A DNA stretch of 64,000 nt from Theropithecus gelada (taxonomy: Eukaryota; Chordata; Mammalia; Primates; Cercopithecidae). The stretch lies in assembly GCF_003255815.1 (NCBI RefSeq), contig NC_037681.1:65719438-65783437 (forward strand), given 5' to 3'. The position numbers and the translations under genes were made by a program. This document shows, one piece after another, positions 11,220-21,999 of the stretch. The notes under the pieces are model-generated. The model was not told the DNA's origin, made no database searches, and saw only the letters and a list, made by a program, of their open reading frames with translations. Within the stretch, counting starts at the first letter, position 1, and every line of letters starts with the position of its first letter.

Positions 11220-12745
11220 CACCATACAGCTGTTTCAACCTAACTCAAGGCTCCAACCTGAACCCACCTTTGATTTGAAAACATTGCTGAATAACTGCAG
11301 TGGCCCCTTAAACAAATGTCATCATCCACAGACAACAGACAACAACATACCTATGTAGAGATAAACGTATGTGTATTCTGTCTCCAAATCATTTTCAATA
11401 AATGTTGCCACAACACAGCTCAGCTATGCAGACTTTTTTTTTTTCAATCAATATCGCCTCAGGCTAGCAAATAAGGAAGGAAATCACTGGGAAATGCATT
11501 ATTCATGAGCTTGCCAGAGCGCTGATGACTGGCAATGATAAAGGCCCCCGTGTGAGCAAGCAGCAGTCTGATAGCTCTGTATCAAGTCAATCTATCCAGG
11601 CTGCTTCCTGTTTTTGGGAGCAGGAGTGGGGAGATCAGTTCTCAACACTTTTCTCTTTCATTTAGGAGAGTGGGCCCGTGCACCTGTGGGAACTGAACTT
11701 GTCTTTTGCTCAGGTCATGACACGTGGGGAACAGGATGGAGCAGAGGAAGGAGAGAACTGAATTCCCTCGGGGGACACACTGATGAGAATTAATTAGAGG
11801 TCTGTCCTGGGTAGTTCTTCATCTCATACCTTCTAGTGAGCAAGAAAGAATCTCTCTCCGCTTTTGAGAATTCTAATTGGCAAAGGGAAGTAATCACTGG
11901 ACATTCATCCGTATGGAGCCTTTTCCTAGTGGAAAGCCTGAGCATAGAGCAAGTTAGGGATGCCCTGTGCCCCTTATCAATTAGCTTTCCTAGCAGAGAC
12001 ATGAATGAGGAAGGGGAGAGGGACAGCCTCTGGGGCAGGGAATCCTAGGCTTACCCATGGATCCTCCACCGGCTCATTAAGTTACCTCAGGCGAGGTGCT
12101 CCCCTGTACCTGGGCTTCTGAGTGCTCCCCTTCCCTCTTAAGTAAAAAGTCAGGAGCCCACAGGGTCCAGAAAAGAGACTTAAATTTCTTTTGAAGTGTT
12201 GCATGAGCTAGAGAGGGAGAGAAAGGGAAAACTGAGGGGTAAGAAAAAATTGTCATGTTCAATTAAATTTCAAATCATTAACAATACATGCTCATATGCA
12301 TAACTCATGTGCACCTGAGAAATGTGTTATGTAAATGAACTCAAAGTTCCAAAGAGCACCAGTTCACACACTATCACACATGCAGGGGTTGTGAATTCCA
12401 GGACTGCACCCATAGAAGACATGAGGATCACAGAAAGAATGGTACCATGGGGTCACTTCCAGCCCTGCTAAAACAGCTATGGCCATAAGTTGTTGAGCTT
12501 CCAGGGGAAGGTAAGAGTCAGTTGTCGGATGCTATTTGTTGCAGGTCCCCACTCCACTGTCTGCTGGACTCCAAGCGGGTTGTGTGGCTGGTATATCTGG
12601 ATGGCAGGGTCCAAGTCAGAGATCAAGGGATGCAGCTCCAAAGGAAGGGGGTTGGGCAGAACAAGGTCCAAGGGTCCAGTCCCCCACTTCCCACGTGGAG
12701 GGGAGCCAAGGTAATATCATCACCTCTTGGTCCTGGCCAGACAGG
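11220..12745. other. Unassigned unique sequence
   Basis: No gene recognised. A run of T lies near 11432-11443. The stretch about 11450-11600 (…GGAAATGCATTATTCATGAG…) is repeat-free and resembles a conserved non-coding element by composition only. Confidence 0.5.
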
Positions 12746-12749
12746 GGTC

Positions 12750-13238
12750 TGCAAAAAGGAAAATAAAATCTCGGGACCCTAAACTCACTATGCCAAAGGG
12801 AAGAGTTAAACTTGGGAACTGGGTCACGCAAAAACTGCCTTCCTTGTGTTCCCAAACAGATAGCTGTAATCTCACATGCTTACTCTATCTCATGTAAAAT
12901 GTAGATTCACTGAGCCAGAGGAATGCATAATTGACTTTCCCCCACTTCCTTCTTTTCACGTGTAAAATGTAGATTCACTGAGTGCTGATCAGCACCTCAC
13001 AGGAATGTGACCACTTGCCTCATTGCCTACTCACTCTCCTTTTTTGTTGTCTTTTTTCTTCCCCTTCTACTTGCCCTGTCCCCTTTGTATATTGAGGTTC
13101 ACAAAACCCTCTTTGGAAAAAGCACAGGACACAGACACTACTGTGACTTGTGTTTCTTTTTCTCAAGCGTGTCCCCAACCTTGGCAAAATAAACCTCTAA
13201 ATCCACTGAGATCTGCCTCAGTCACTTTTTGGTTGACA
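12750..13238 (+). mobile_element. Solo LTR, class I endogenous retrovirus type
   Basis: The 489-bp element begins TG and ends CA, and is flanked on both sides by the 4-bp direct repeat GGTC (12746-12749 and 13239-13242), the size typical of gamma-type (ERV1) integrations. A polyadenylation signal AATAAA lies at about 13187-13192, followed by CTCTAAATCC and CTGCCTCAGTCACTTTTTGG as in the R/U5 part of class I LTRs. A segment beginning TGTAAAATGTAGATTCACTG occurs twice (12893 and 12961), a 68-bp spaced direct repeat. No internal retroviral genes follow. The exact family was not identified. Confidence 0.75.
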
Positions 13239-13244
13239 GGTCAC

Positions 13245-13715
13245 AGATGAGTGTGCAGGGTGAGTGAGAAGGTGCATGAGGCAGGGCATGGGACGGCTAT
13301 GCTCAGTCGTCATTCGGCCAAGAGACAGTCAATCTGTGCAACCAACAAAGCCCCTCTTCCATAAGTCACACCACTTCTGTGAAAAGTCTGAGTTACAGAT
13401 TTCTTTCTTTTTCATATTGCTTTGATATTTTCATATATACACAGGGCTTTGAATGAGGTTAACAAAGATTGACAAGTAGAAACCTTGTCGTTGCACTTCC
13501 CAAATAGAAAAAGATCATTGCTTATGATTGACAAAGTGGATACATTCAAGCACGTGTTCCTCAAGTGTGTGATAATTGTTCTTTCAATTGAGCTACCTTT
13601 CCTCCTGCAATCTTATTCATATGATGGCAGTTGCCTGAAGGAAAGGCTCGCAGGAATCTCAAGCACACAGAACTATGTTAATACCCACTGGGCAGTGACA
13701 AGAACAGCTGGGGAT
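13245..13715. other. Unassigned unique sequence
   Basis: No gene or named repeat. A 123-codon open frame (13485-13856) starts here but runs into the MER2 transposon, so it is chance. Confidence 0.5.
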
Positions 13716-13720
13716 GAATA

Positions 13721-14065
13721 CAACTGGCCTTCTGTATCTGGGATTCCACATCCATGGATTCAACCAACCTTGGATGGAAAATATTTGAAAGACAAAAAGG
13801 ATGCTTGTGTCTGTACTAAACATGGACAGGCTTTTTCTCTTACAATTATTCCCTAAACAACACAGTATAACAACTAGTCACATGGCATTCACATTGTATT
13901 AGGTATTGTAAGTAACCTAGAGATGATTTAAAGTATACAGGAAGATGCGTGTAGGCTACATGCAAATATTACCCCATATTATATCAGGAACTTCAGCATC
14001 TGTGGATTTTGGTATCTGAAGGGGGTCTTGGAAGCAATCCCCCATGGATACTAAGGGACAACTGT
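13721..14065 (+). mobile_element. MER2 DNA transposon (TcMar-Tigger)
   Basis: Matches the recalled MER2 layout over its whole ~345-bp length: start CAACTGGCCTTCTGTATCTG, then TCCATGGATTCAACCAACCT, ATTATTCCCTAAACAACACA, ACATTGTATTAGGTATTGTA, and the end GATACTAAGGGACAACTGT. The start is preceded by TA, the expected target duplication. The 3' end is interrupted by an Alu; its last bases (GACAACTGT) are duplicated on the far side at 14370-14378, followed by TA. Confidence 0.85.
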
Positions 14066-14369
14066 TTCTTTTTTTTTTTTTTTTTTCTTTTTTTTGAGAC
14101 GGAATCTCGCTCTGTCACCCAGGCTGGAGTGCAGTGGTATGATCTTGGCTCACTGAAACCTACACTTTCCAGGTTCAAGGCATTCTCCTGCCTCCGCCTC
14201 CCAAGTAGCTGGGATTACATGCACCCACCACCACACCTTGCTAATTTTTGTGTTTTTAGTGGAGATGGGGTTTCACCATGCTGGCCGGGCTGGTCTCTAA
14301 CTCCTGACCTCAAGTGATCCGCCAGCCTCGGCCTCCCAAAGTGCTGGGTTTACAGGCTGAGCCACTGCA
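14066..14369 (-). mobile_element. Alu (AluS-like)
   Basis: Full-length reverse-oriented Alu: T-rich tail, then GAGACGGAATCTCGCTCTGT, two arms, ending CCTCCCAAAGTGCTGGGTTT. Target duplication GACAACTGT at 14057-14065 and 14370-14378. It inserted into the end of the MER2 element. Confidence 0.98.
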
Positions 14370-14379
14370 GACAACTGTA

Positions 14380-14665
14380 ACTTTGACAAAGCTTGTGCAC
14401 TGTACTCTTTGGAAGCCCTTTAGCTTCCTGCACAGATGCCACATCTAAGAGCCAGAGCCAGGCAGTGAGAAGGACTGGCAGCAGTAATACATTGCCAGCC
14501 GGCCAAGAAAGTGCTATGGAAGCAGTTCTGCTATCTGTTTTCTTTCTGGGTCATGAATTTGGGTCCGTTTAGCATGGGGTGGAAAACACCAATAAAAACC
14601 CTCTCCTTCCCTGAATCGTTCCAGGGTGTGTCCTATGTCACAAAAGAGCACCTTAAAAATCATCT
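14380..14665. other. Unassigned unique sequence
   Basis: No gene or repeat recognised between the two Alus. Confidence 0.5.
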
Positions 14666-14669
14666 GGTC

Positions 14670-14937
14670 CTTTGGGAGGCCGAGACGGGCGGATCACGAG
14701 GTCAGGAGATCCAGACCATCCTGGCTAACACAGTGAAACCCCGTCTCTACTAAAAAATACAAAAAACTAGCCGGGCGAGGTGGCGGGCGCCTGTAGTCCC
14801 AGCTACTCGGGAGGCTGAGGCAGGAGAATGGCGTAGACCTGGGAGGCGGAGCTTGCAGTGAGCTGAGATCCGGCCACTGCACTCCAGCCTGGGTGACAGA
14901 GCGAGACTCCGTCTCCAAAAAAAAAAAAAAAAAAAAA
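14670..14937 (+). mobile_element. AluY, Old World monkey-like, 5' truncated
   Basis: Starts inside the left arm at CTTTGGGAGGCCGAGACGGG, so roughly the first 40 bases are missing. It carries GATCACGAGGTCAGGAGATC (AluY-type), the linker AAAAACTAGCCGGGCGAGG and right arm GAGCTGAGATCCGGCCACTG. It has few changes and a clean run of 21 A. Target duplication CATCTGGTC (14661-14669 and 14938-14946). This is probably the youngest insertion in the window and my main clue to the host lineage. Confidence 0.96.
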
Positions 14938-14944
14938 CATCTGG

Positions 14945-15050
14945 TCTAGTGCTTCCCAAACTGGGGTTTCCCAGAACACTTTTTCTAAGAGAGGTTAATA
15001 GGTAGGCTGTATAAAAAGAATCTCATGGTTAAATTAGTTTGGGAAACACG
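14945..15050. mobile_element. Short hAT-like non-autonomous DNA element
   Basis: Bounded by perfect 10-bp inverted ends TTCCCAAACT (14953-14962) and AGTTTGGGAA (15036-15045). Terminal motifs of the CTTCCCAAACTGGGG type and the small size fit an old Charlie-group MITE. Family name not assigned. Confidence 0.5.
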
Positions 15051-15297
15051 CAGTATGCCTCCCATATATTCATAATGCTTATTGTAATATTGAAGGTACT
15101 GAGAGGTATTGCAGTCGATTAACCTTAACTTTGATTTATTCAGTATCTAACAAATTTATCCATTTTCTCCTCTTAGCACAGTCAATAAAATACTATAGAA
15201 TGAAGTTATTTTGGTTAAATCCATATCTGCTCCTGCCCATCCTCCCTCTTCCCCTAACTTTGTTGTTCCCATCTCACCCATGCATAACTTTAGCAAG

Positions 15298-15571
15298 TTT
15301 TTTTTTTTTTTTTTTTTTTTTGAGACAGAGTCTCACTCTGTCACCCAGGCTGGCTGGAGTGCAGTGGTGCAATCTCAGTTCTCCCGGGTTCAAGCGATTC
15401 TTGTGGCTCAAAGGTGTGTGAGGCTACGCCCAGCTATTTTTTTGTATTTTTAGTTGAGACAGGTTTTCTCCATGTTGGCCAGGCTGATCTCGAACTCCTG
15501 GCCTCAAGTGATCCACTTGCCTTGGCCCCCCAAAGTGCTGGGATTACAGGCATGAGCCACTGTGCCTGGCC
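15298..15571 (-). mobile_element. Alu with internal deletion
   Basis: Reverse-oriented Alu with a ~23-T tail, GAGACAGAGTCTCACTCTGT and the 3' CCAAAGTGCTGGGATTACAG block. A four-base CTGG duplication sits in the first arm, and the middle of that arm is shortened and rearranged (around 15390-15420). Imperfect target duplication ACTTTAGCAAG / ACTTTACCAAG on the two sides. Confidence 0.95.
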
Positions 15572-15654
15572 ACTTTACCAAGATCTCAAAAAGGTTAGGC
15601 GAATGTCCAGATGAAGTTCTCAAAACACCTGCTTGAAGAAGGCAGCTTGCTGGA

Positions 15655-16136
15655 TGTGGCTGATGGTTTTACTGACCCTAATCCTTCACTCTTCCCCATG
15701 TCCATGCCCTTTACTGCGTAATATTGCAGTTCCTTTTCCCACCCCTTTGACACCGAGTTTGGTCATGTGACTTGGTTTGACCAATAGAAATGACAGTGTG
15801 CCAGTTCCCAGTCAGGGTCTCAAGGGGCCTCTGTGATTCCTCCTGCTCTCCTCCACCTGTGCTATTGCTGTGAGAATATGCCCAGTTAGCCTGCTGAAGG
15901 ATGAGAGACACATGGAGCAGATCCAAGCCACACCCATCACCCCAGACAAGGCCAGCCCAGATCAGCCATGGCCAGTCAACCATCAGACATGTGAATGAGT
16001 CCAGCCAAGCCAAAGTGCCTGGCCAACTCCGCACTGATCCCAGAGGCGTGAGCAGTAAACCTTGATTGTTGCATGCCCTTCAGGTTTTGTGGTTGCTTAT
16101 CATGCATCATGAGGCATTGTTGAGGCAGTACATCAT
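15655..16136 (+). mobile_element. MLT1-type MaLR LTR
   Basis: Order of motifs fits an MLT1 LTR: start TGTGGCTGATGGTTTTACTG, then CCATGTCCATGCCCTTTACT, GTCATGTGACTTGGTTTGAC, GAAGGATGAGAGACACATGG, and end GAGGCATTGTTGAGGCAGTA. It has the same architecture as the copy at 35023. Open frames of 73-107 codons on the minus strand are chance. Confidence 0.7.
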
Positions 16137-16144
16137 TGGCAAGA

Positions 16145-16375
16145 GAAAGAACATGGGCTTTGCAGTTGGTTATGTTAGATTCAAATCCTAGCTCCACTGT
16201 CTGTCAGCTGTGTGTACCTGAGCAAGTGATGCAACTTCTCTTAGCTTTAGCTTCCTCATCTTGAACAAAGATAACCTCAGAGCATGATTATCAGGATTAA
16301 CAGAGATCATGTAGGAAAGCTCCTAAAATAGTGCCTGGCACGTGGTAGGTAGTCAGTGAATGTTACTTCTTTTGT
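16145..16375 (+). mobile_element. MIR SINE
   Basis: Nearly complete plus-strand MIR: ACATGGGCTTTGCAGTTGG, TTCAAATCCTAGCTCCACTG, CTTTAGCTTCCTCATCTTGA and the tail AATAGTGCCTGGCACGTGGT then AGTCAGTGAATGTTACTTC. Confidence 0.85.
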
Positions 16376-16379
16376 ATGG

Positions 16380-18905
16380 AATCCTTTAACTGAGTGCACA
16401 GAATTTTTAACTAAGGCTAAGTACTTTGGCATCTTCATTCATAGATTTGAATGGTCTGGAGTCAGAGCTCACCAAGGTTTCCCAAGCATAGGGGCCATCC
16501 TGATGTACACACTATTTAGCAGCCTGCCTATATCACTTAGTGATACTGCACAAACTTCTTTCCACAATTACAATTTCTATATCAATAGTTTCCTACCTCA
16601 TTTCCAAAGGCCACAAAGTAGCCCTTGGAGGAAACACACTATCATTTATTTTACCATTTAGGATGTTTCTATCAATTTTTTCCCAGCCAAATAAGGTGTA
16701 AATATATATGAAACACCAAGATAGATAAAACAATGTAATCGTAAAATAGCATGTAACGAACAAAAGAAGAGCAAAGACATTCAAAATGATGGTCCTGTGT
16801 AATCAGTGAACATTTGTCTCTGCAACAGTTCTCTTAAAGAGGCACAAGTAATATATATTTTTTTAAAACTGTCTATCCTGAATGAATAAAATAAAAGTTG
16901 TGTTGTCTAAAGGGATCAGTATCAGCGTTCCGAGAAATTTTACTTCTGAGGTGCATCAAAGCCAAATAACTCAAATTTGCCCGCAAGCTCTTAAAAAAGA
17001 GAGGACAAAGATAAAGCCCAACATTTCCAGATGTCAAGGGTTCGAACTGGTGAGATTGATGGTCATAATCCCCACCCCTCTGAACCTAGTTCTATTTCTG
17101 GTCCTCTCGATGTATAAGACAAACAACTGGGAACTTTCCATGCCGGGCTCCAGAGAAAGTGTCTGCCTTTCTCCAGAGCCCTCTGTGAGCTCACAGTCCC
17201 CTCAAAAAGCCATTTTCCCTATTTCAGGTCCTTCCAGTGGAAAAAGTGGGTAAGTCTGACACAGCCACTGCCAGCCGGTCCTCGGGGCAGCCATACACCA
17301 TTAGCAGATTCCTCGCTCCTGGAGGAAGTCATGCCGGCCTACAGCGGAACTCCATTTCCAGTTATTACTGCTAGACAAATGGCTTTTAAATTACATCCTA
17401 AAAGGCTCACAGGCCATTTGTCTTTGTAAGTAATGGCACAGAAATGCTGCATTACTGCCATCCTCGCCCTGCAAAGGGGTCTGCCTTATTAGGGGGATTG
17501 TAGGCAAGTGGATAAGAGACCCAGGAGGCAGAAATACCCAAGGTAGGGGCAGAAACGCCCAAGATTTGATGCAGAAAAGTGGCCAGCTTTTCTGGAGCTG
17601 ATGGGAGCATGCACACTGGCAAGACCTCTGAGAAGAGAGCAGAGGTGGCTTTTCCTGGAACCTGCCTACATCCACAGAGAGAAGTGGGATGGAACTTCCG
17701 GGGTGGGAGAGGGGAGCAGGTATGGAGCAGCACCAGAGTGTTATCCAGACATAAAGCTGCATGGTGGCCATGACCCAGCCTTGACCGCCAGGCTACAGAG
17801 TCTGGATTTCAACCTCAAAGATGGAATCTTGTGAGCAATTGGACTTCCCAAGGAAGTGGCCAGATGCCTAGCCCATGACCAGAGACTGGCTCTGACTCTG
17901 AGCTCAGCCCCTGGGGCTCCAGGACTCTCTCCTCACCTTCCTGGGGAGATCTTAAAAGCCAGGAGCTGCTACTTCTACTGGGCTAGGTGTTAGCTCTGTG
18001 ACATGTTATGAATAGAAAGACATTAAAGAAAAAATTCCAGCATTCCTCCTCCATGCTCTAAAGCCTTTGTTTACCTTATTAGTAGAGGCCTGTCAGTTCC
18101 CCCGAGAGCTGACAGGTCTGGAGGGTGAAGGAAGCTGTCACCGCATGGTTTCCATGCTGACAGTCTGTCTCGACTCCGACTCCGTTTCAGCACACAGCCA
18201 GCCTCGAGGCACCAAGTCACGCTACATCTTTCAGATCTGTGGCCTCCCTGAGGCATGGTGGGACCAGAGCCCCCAGTCTGGAGCCCAGAGAGTCGTAGAG
18301 AGGGGCCTCTAAGTCTGCCGAAAACAAAAAGCTGCCAGCATTCAGGGATGAAGTTATCATCATCTTGCATTGCTGGCCGTGTCTCGTTTCCAGAAGGAGG
18401 TGCTGCTTATGTGTAACCTTCCCCTCCTGCCTCCTGTGAGACATCTGAAGTTCCGTCCTTCATGGAAACAGTCCTCAGCCTGGCTATTCAAGATACCCCA
18501 TATACTAACTTCATGTCCCTCAAACTGGAGTTGCTCACAGACATGCACACCTGGAGGGTGTAGGCATGGTTTATGTCCAGAGAGTTGATTTTATAAAGAT
18601 AAAGGGCTTGAAGGGAAACCACTATTGTGATATTAGAACAAACACAGATATACTAAAAATATAGAATGCAAAAACATCATGCATTTTTTAAGATAACACA
18701 AATGCCCAAGGTGTCTGTCATGATGTGAAACTGAGCCCCTAGATTTCTTGGCTTTATGTTTCTGCTCTTCTCTGATATTAGGAATACTCTGGTAAAAAGT
18801 TTAAGAATCACTTTACTAACATGACAAGTCACAAAATAGTTCCCAGTATCCAGTTTCTAGCAAATCTACAGAAGAGGGTCAATGTTTCAAGTTCTTCATT
18901 TATAG
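16380..18905. other. Unique block without a supported gene
   Basis: About 2.5 kb with no clear interspersed repeat. It includes a repeat-free segment with an inverted 11-bp motif (17373-17383 and 17413-17423). The longest open frame is 126 codons on the minus strand and has no recognisable family. Confidence 0.5.
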
Positions 18906-18909
18906 CAAT

Positions 18910-19130
18910 AATAAAAAGATATTTTATACACCAGGTCCATCCTAAGCACTTTATATGCATCATCTTCTTTAAACATGGCTTCTGTCCAATGAAACAAGGA
19001 TTTTTATTATCACTGTGCAAAGAGTATAAGTGACAAGCCCAAGGTCACGCAGCTACAAAGCAGTGGCACCAAGATTTAAACGCAGTAAATATGGCACCAG
19101 GCCCTTCTTTCTTAGCCATTCATCTACACT
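18910..19130 (-). mobile_element. MIR SINE
   Basis: Minus-strand MIR: CCATCCTAAGCACTTTATAT, TTTTTATTATCACTGTGCAA, AGCCCAAGGTCACGCAGCTA and CAGTGGCACCAAGATTTAAA. Confidence 0.85.
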
Positions 19131-19134
19131 GACT

Positions 19135-20850
19135 GTGAAATGAAAGGGGCTGGATCGAATGACTTCAAAATTCTCTAGCCATGTACTCACTGGGCAAAGG
19201 CACATGGAATGTGATCAGATAAATAGAACTCCTTTCTTATAAAGACAAATCCGAGACGGTCAGGTCATCCTTAGTTCATTCTCCTCCAGTTTTTGGTAGA
19301 TAAGAATTTTGAGCTGGGTTTCTGATTAGTGTCAAGTTGAGCAAAATTGAATCCAGGAAGGATTCCTGGAGAAAAACCCTTGGAGTGGGCTCAGAGAACA
19401 TGAATCCCGGGGCTTTCCAAAGCTTCTGGAGTGCTATGGTAGGATGGGAGTGGCTGCTTAGTAGCCACAACCACCTGGAAAGTGAATAGAGAAGATGACA
19501 ATCAGGAGACAAACATGTGATTTGAAAAGAGGCAGCACAGCTAAGGAGTGGACCCAAGAGGAATGCCTGTCTCCCTGTCGGCTCCTTAGGGGCTCTTGGC
19601 AAAGTGGCTCCAAAGGACAGGGGCATCTGATACCTGGAATAGGCCCTGGCTAGTGAGGTTGTGCCAAAATTCTTGCCTGAACATACTGGATTATAAAATA
19701 TGTGGATATGACAAGCATATGTTTCCCCTTCCAAAAGCTACTTCTTGGTCTAGGATGCTGGTCCCAAGACCCAGCCCTCTGGGCCTATTTTTATAAAGCA
19801 CAGTCGAGGCAGGTTTGAGCCACAGAATCAAGGCAGGGAGCAGGCAACCATCCAGGGAATCCAGGGGAAGAGAGCAAAGGGGAGGGGGTGTGACAAGATC
19901 ACGTGGCCTCGGTAAAGAGACATGTGCACAGGAGGACAGACCCCACAGATCCCACGGTCCCTCAGCTGCCATTGCTGGCGGCAGGAGGGGAACAGAGCCG
20001 CAGGCTGAGAACAGAGGGCCTTTAAAAAAAATCATTGACTCGAAGCCTTTCACTCCAGCCACTTCTACCAGAAGTCACCGAGCTTTAGCCACCTCCTCCC
20101 TGCAGCAGCACAGGGTTCCCCAAAGTGCATGACTCAGGATAATGCCCCCAAAGTACATGGCACCACTTGGCCAAGGATGTGATGCTGGGAAGATCTTTAC
20201 AATATTTAACAATTGGTATGACTTGGGCACCAACCCATAAGAACAGCGTTCTCACCAAAGGCATCTTCATGTTGGGGCCCTTCTGCCTTTTCATTTTAAC
20301 CTTCAGTGATGTCCTCCCATGCGGGGCAGGCAGTCACTCTTAAGCCTATCTGCTGAGAATTTTCTCTGTCGGCAGCATCAGCCTCTCTGTTCCAAATCCC
20401 TCCTCATATCTAACACGCTTACCCCAATGTCTAAGCTCTCTCCTTCAAAGACCACCAAAGCATGTGACACAGGCTTCCCTCATTCCAACCTCCAGTTGTC
20501 ACTCGAGTTTGTCCTTGAAGTGCCTGCTCCTCTTCTTTGCTGGCCACATCTCCCCATCCTGAGCTCTGCCTTGGACTTCCTGACTCTAATAATGCTCCCC
20601 ATGTTGTTGGCATCTCTTCAGGACTCTGTAGTCTGGATTTGGCACTTGATGTTACGAAACTCAGCCCCTGACTAGACAGTGCCCTGTGGTGTTCTTTCGA
20701 CTGCTTCATCTATCAGTTCTGCCACCCCACCGAGGCTGTGCACTCCTGAGGGCAGGCAGCGGGCTTCAGGTTCTTCTTGTAATCCCCGTTGTGTCCCAGG
20801 CAAGACTGGGCACTCTGCAACCAAGTTGACTTGTGCCTGGATGCGATTCC
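19135..20850. other. Unassigned unique sequence
   Basis: No gene recognised. A 152-codon minus-strand open frame (19276-19734) and smaller ones have no protein signature. Contains copy A of the 65-bp duplicated segment. Confidence 0.5.
19656..19720 (+). repeat. 65-bp dispersed duplication, copy A
   Basis: AGGTTGTGCC…ACAAGCATAT. It pairs with 21461-21525 with about four differences over 65 bp. In both copies the plus-strand frame reads the same short peptide (…CQNSCLNILDYKICGYDK…), but neither frame is otherwise coding-like. Confidence 0.9.
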
Positions 20851-20854
20851 CTGT

Positions 20855-20915
20855 GTAGACACTGATACTCACTGCCATCTTGGGGCTTCAGTTTCCCCAT
20901 GTGTAAAAGTAAAGG
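20855..20915 (+). mobile_element. MIR SINE fragment
   Basis: Short plus-strand piece: CTTGGGGCTTCAGTTTCCCC then ATGTGTAAAAGTAAAGG, the MIR core order. The MER5A-like element starts directly after it. Confidence 0.4.
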
Positions 20916-20919
20916 TTGT

Positions 20920-21110
20920 ACTGTGGTCCTCAACTCTAGCATCACATTAGAATCACCAGGAAACTTAGAAGCAGTCTCACTAGCCGGGGCCTATTCCAGG
21001 GATTCTATTTGAATAGTGTGGGGTAGGACTGGACATCGGTTTTTGTCCTTTTTTTTAAGGACTGCAGGTGATTCCAATGCACAGCCAAGACTGAGCATAC
21101 CTGGATTAGA
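20920..21110 (+). mobile_element. MER5A-like hAT-Charlie element
   Basis: Motifs in order: GGTCCTCAACTCTAGCATCA, CATTAGAATCACCAGGAAAC, GGGATTCTATTTGAATAG, GACATCGG, and CAGGTGATTCCAATGCACAG near the far end, matching the quasi-palindromic MER5A layout. Confidence 0.8.
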
Positions 21111-21114
21111 TCAT

Positions 21115-21890
21115 CAAACAGTCCCATGCAACTCTGTGATTCCATAAACTGAACTACATTAGATGGTGTTCCAAGTGAGCTCATTTGTAACAGAGGGTTT
21201 GGTTTGAACATCATCCTGATGCACAGGTTGGGGAGAGGCCACAGGTGGGGGCTGTGGCAGTAGCCACTGTCAGAGCTCAAGCCTTGTCATCATCTGTACC
21301 TGTGGCAGGTCCTCCCCTGGGCCCTGCTCTTAGGCGATGCATATTTCCAAAGGACTCTCAGACGCTGAATGAAAGGGTTAAGGCCTCCCCAAAACCCACC
21401 TCCCCCCAACATATTACGTGCTCTTTAAAATGTCAGGAAAAGTTCAGAATTGCTGTTGGCAGGTCGTGCCAGAATTCTTGCCTGAACATATTGGATTATA
21501 AAATATGTGGATATGACAAGCCTATCTGACAGATCAGTTTACCTTATACTAAGATGATGTTTAAAAGAAAGACATGGTTTTTTTTCACTGTTGTGGTTCA
21601 GGCTTTTGTGGTTGTTTTGTGTGTTTCCTCAGTGTTTTCTTTCTTTTCTCCTTCTTAAAATATGGTCTTGACTTTGAGTTTTGACATCAATTAAAAACTC
21701 AGCTGATGAAAAAGCTAAACCCTTGGGAACACATTAAAGACCACTTAGGAAAGTTGATTCCGGCTCCTTTTTCAAAGCCAAATCTTAGACACCAAACCAA
21801 GTTCAATTACAGACGTTCATTATTCCTTGGGTATAAAAGTCTTTTTGTAACCCTCCCTCATTGTAGGGCTGCATAAATGGAGCATATTCA
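21115..21890. other. Unassigned unique sequence
   Basis: Contains copy B of the 65-bp duplication at 21461-21525. No gene or other repeat recognised. Confidence 0.5.
21461..21525 (+). repeat. 65-bp dispersed duplication, copy B
   Basis: AGGTCGTGCC…ACAAGCCTAT, same orientation as copy A and 1,805 bp downstream. Flanks on both sides are unrelated to those of copy A. Confidence 0.9.
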
Positions 21891-21892
21891 TA

Positions 21893-21945
21893 TTTTCCCT
21901 CTCTCTCTTTTTCTCTCTTTCTTTCCTTTCCTTCCCTCTCTCTCT

Positions 21946-21976
<31 letters not shown>

Positions 21977-21995
21977 CTCCCTCCCTCCCTCTCTC
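21893..21995. repeat. 103-bp homopyrimidine tract with a run of 28 C
   Basis: Every base on the plus strand is C or T. It starts as a TCTC/TTTC mix, then a run of 28 C (21946-21973), then CCCT repeats ending in CTCTCTC. The complementary strand is pure purine with 28 consecutive G. Confidence 0.97.
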
Positions 21996-21999
21996 ACTT

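Noticed and set aside
13485..13856. 123-codon plus-strand frame
   Set aside because: Second half is MER2 transposon, which has no coding capacity here.
14009..14317. 102-codon frame with Phe-run and familiar Alu peptide
   Set aside because: Standard antisense-Alu translation (…SRSVTQAGVQW…). The same applies to frames in the other Alus.
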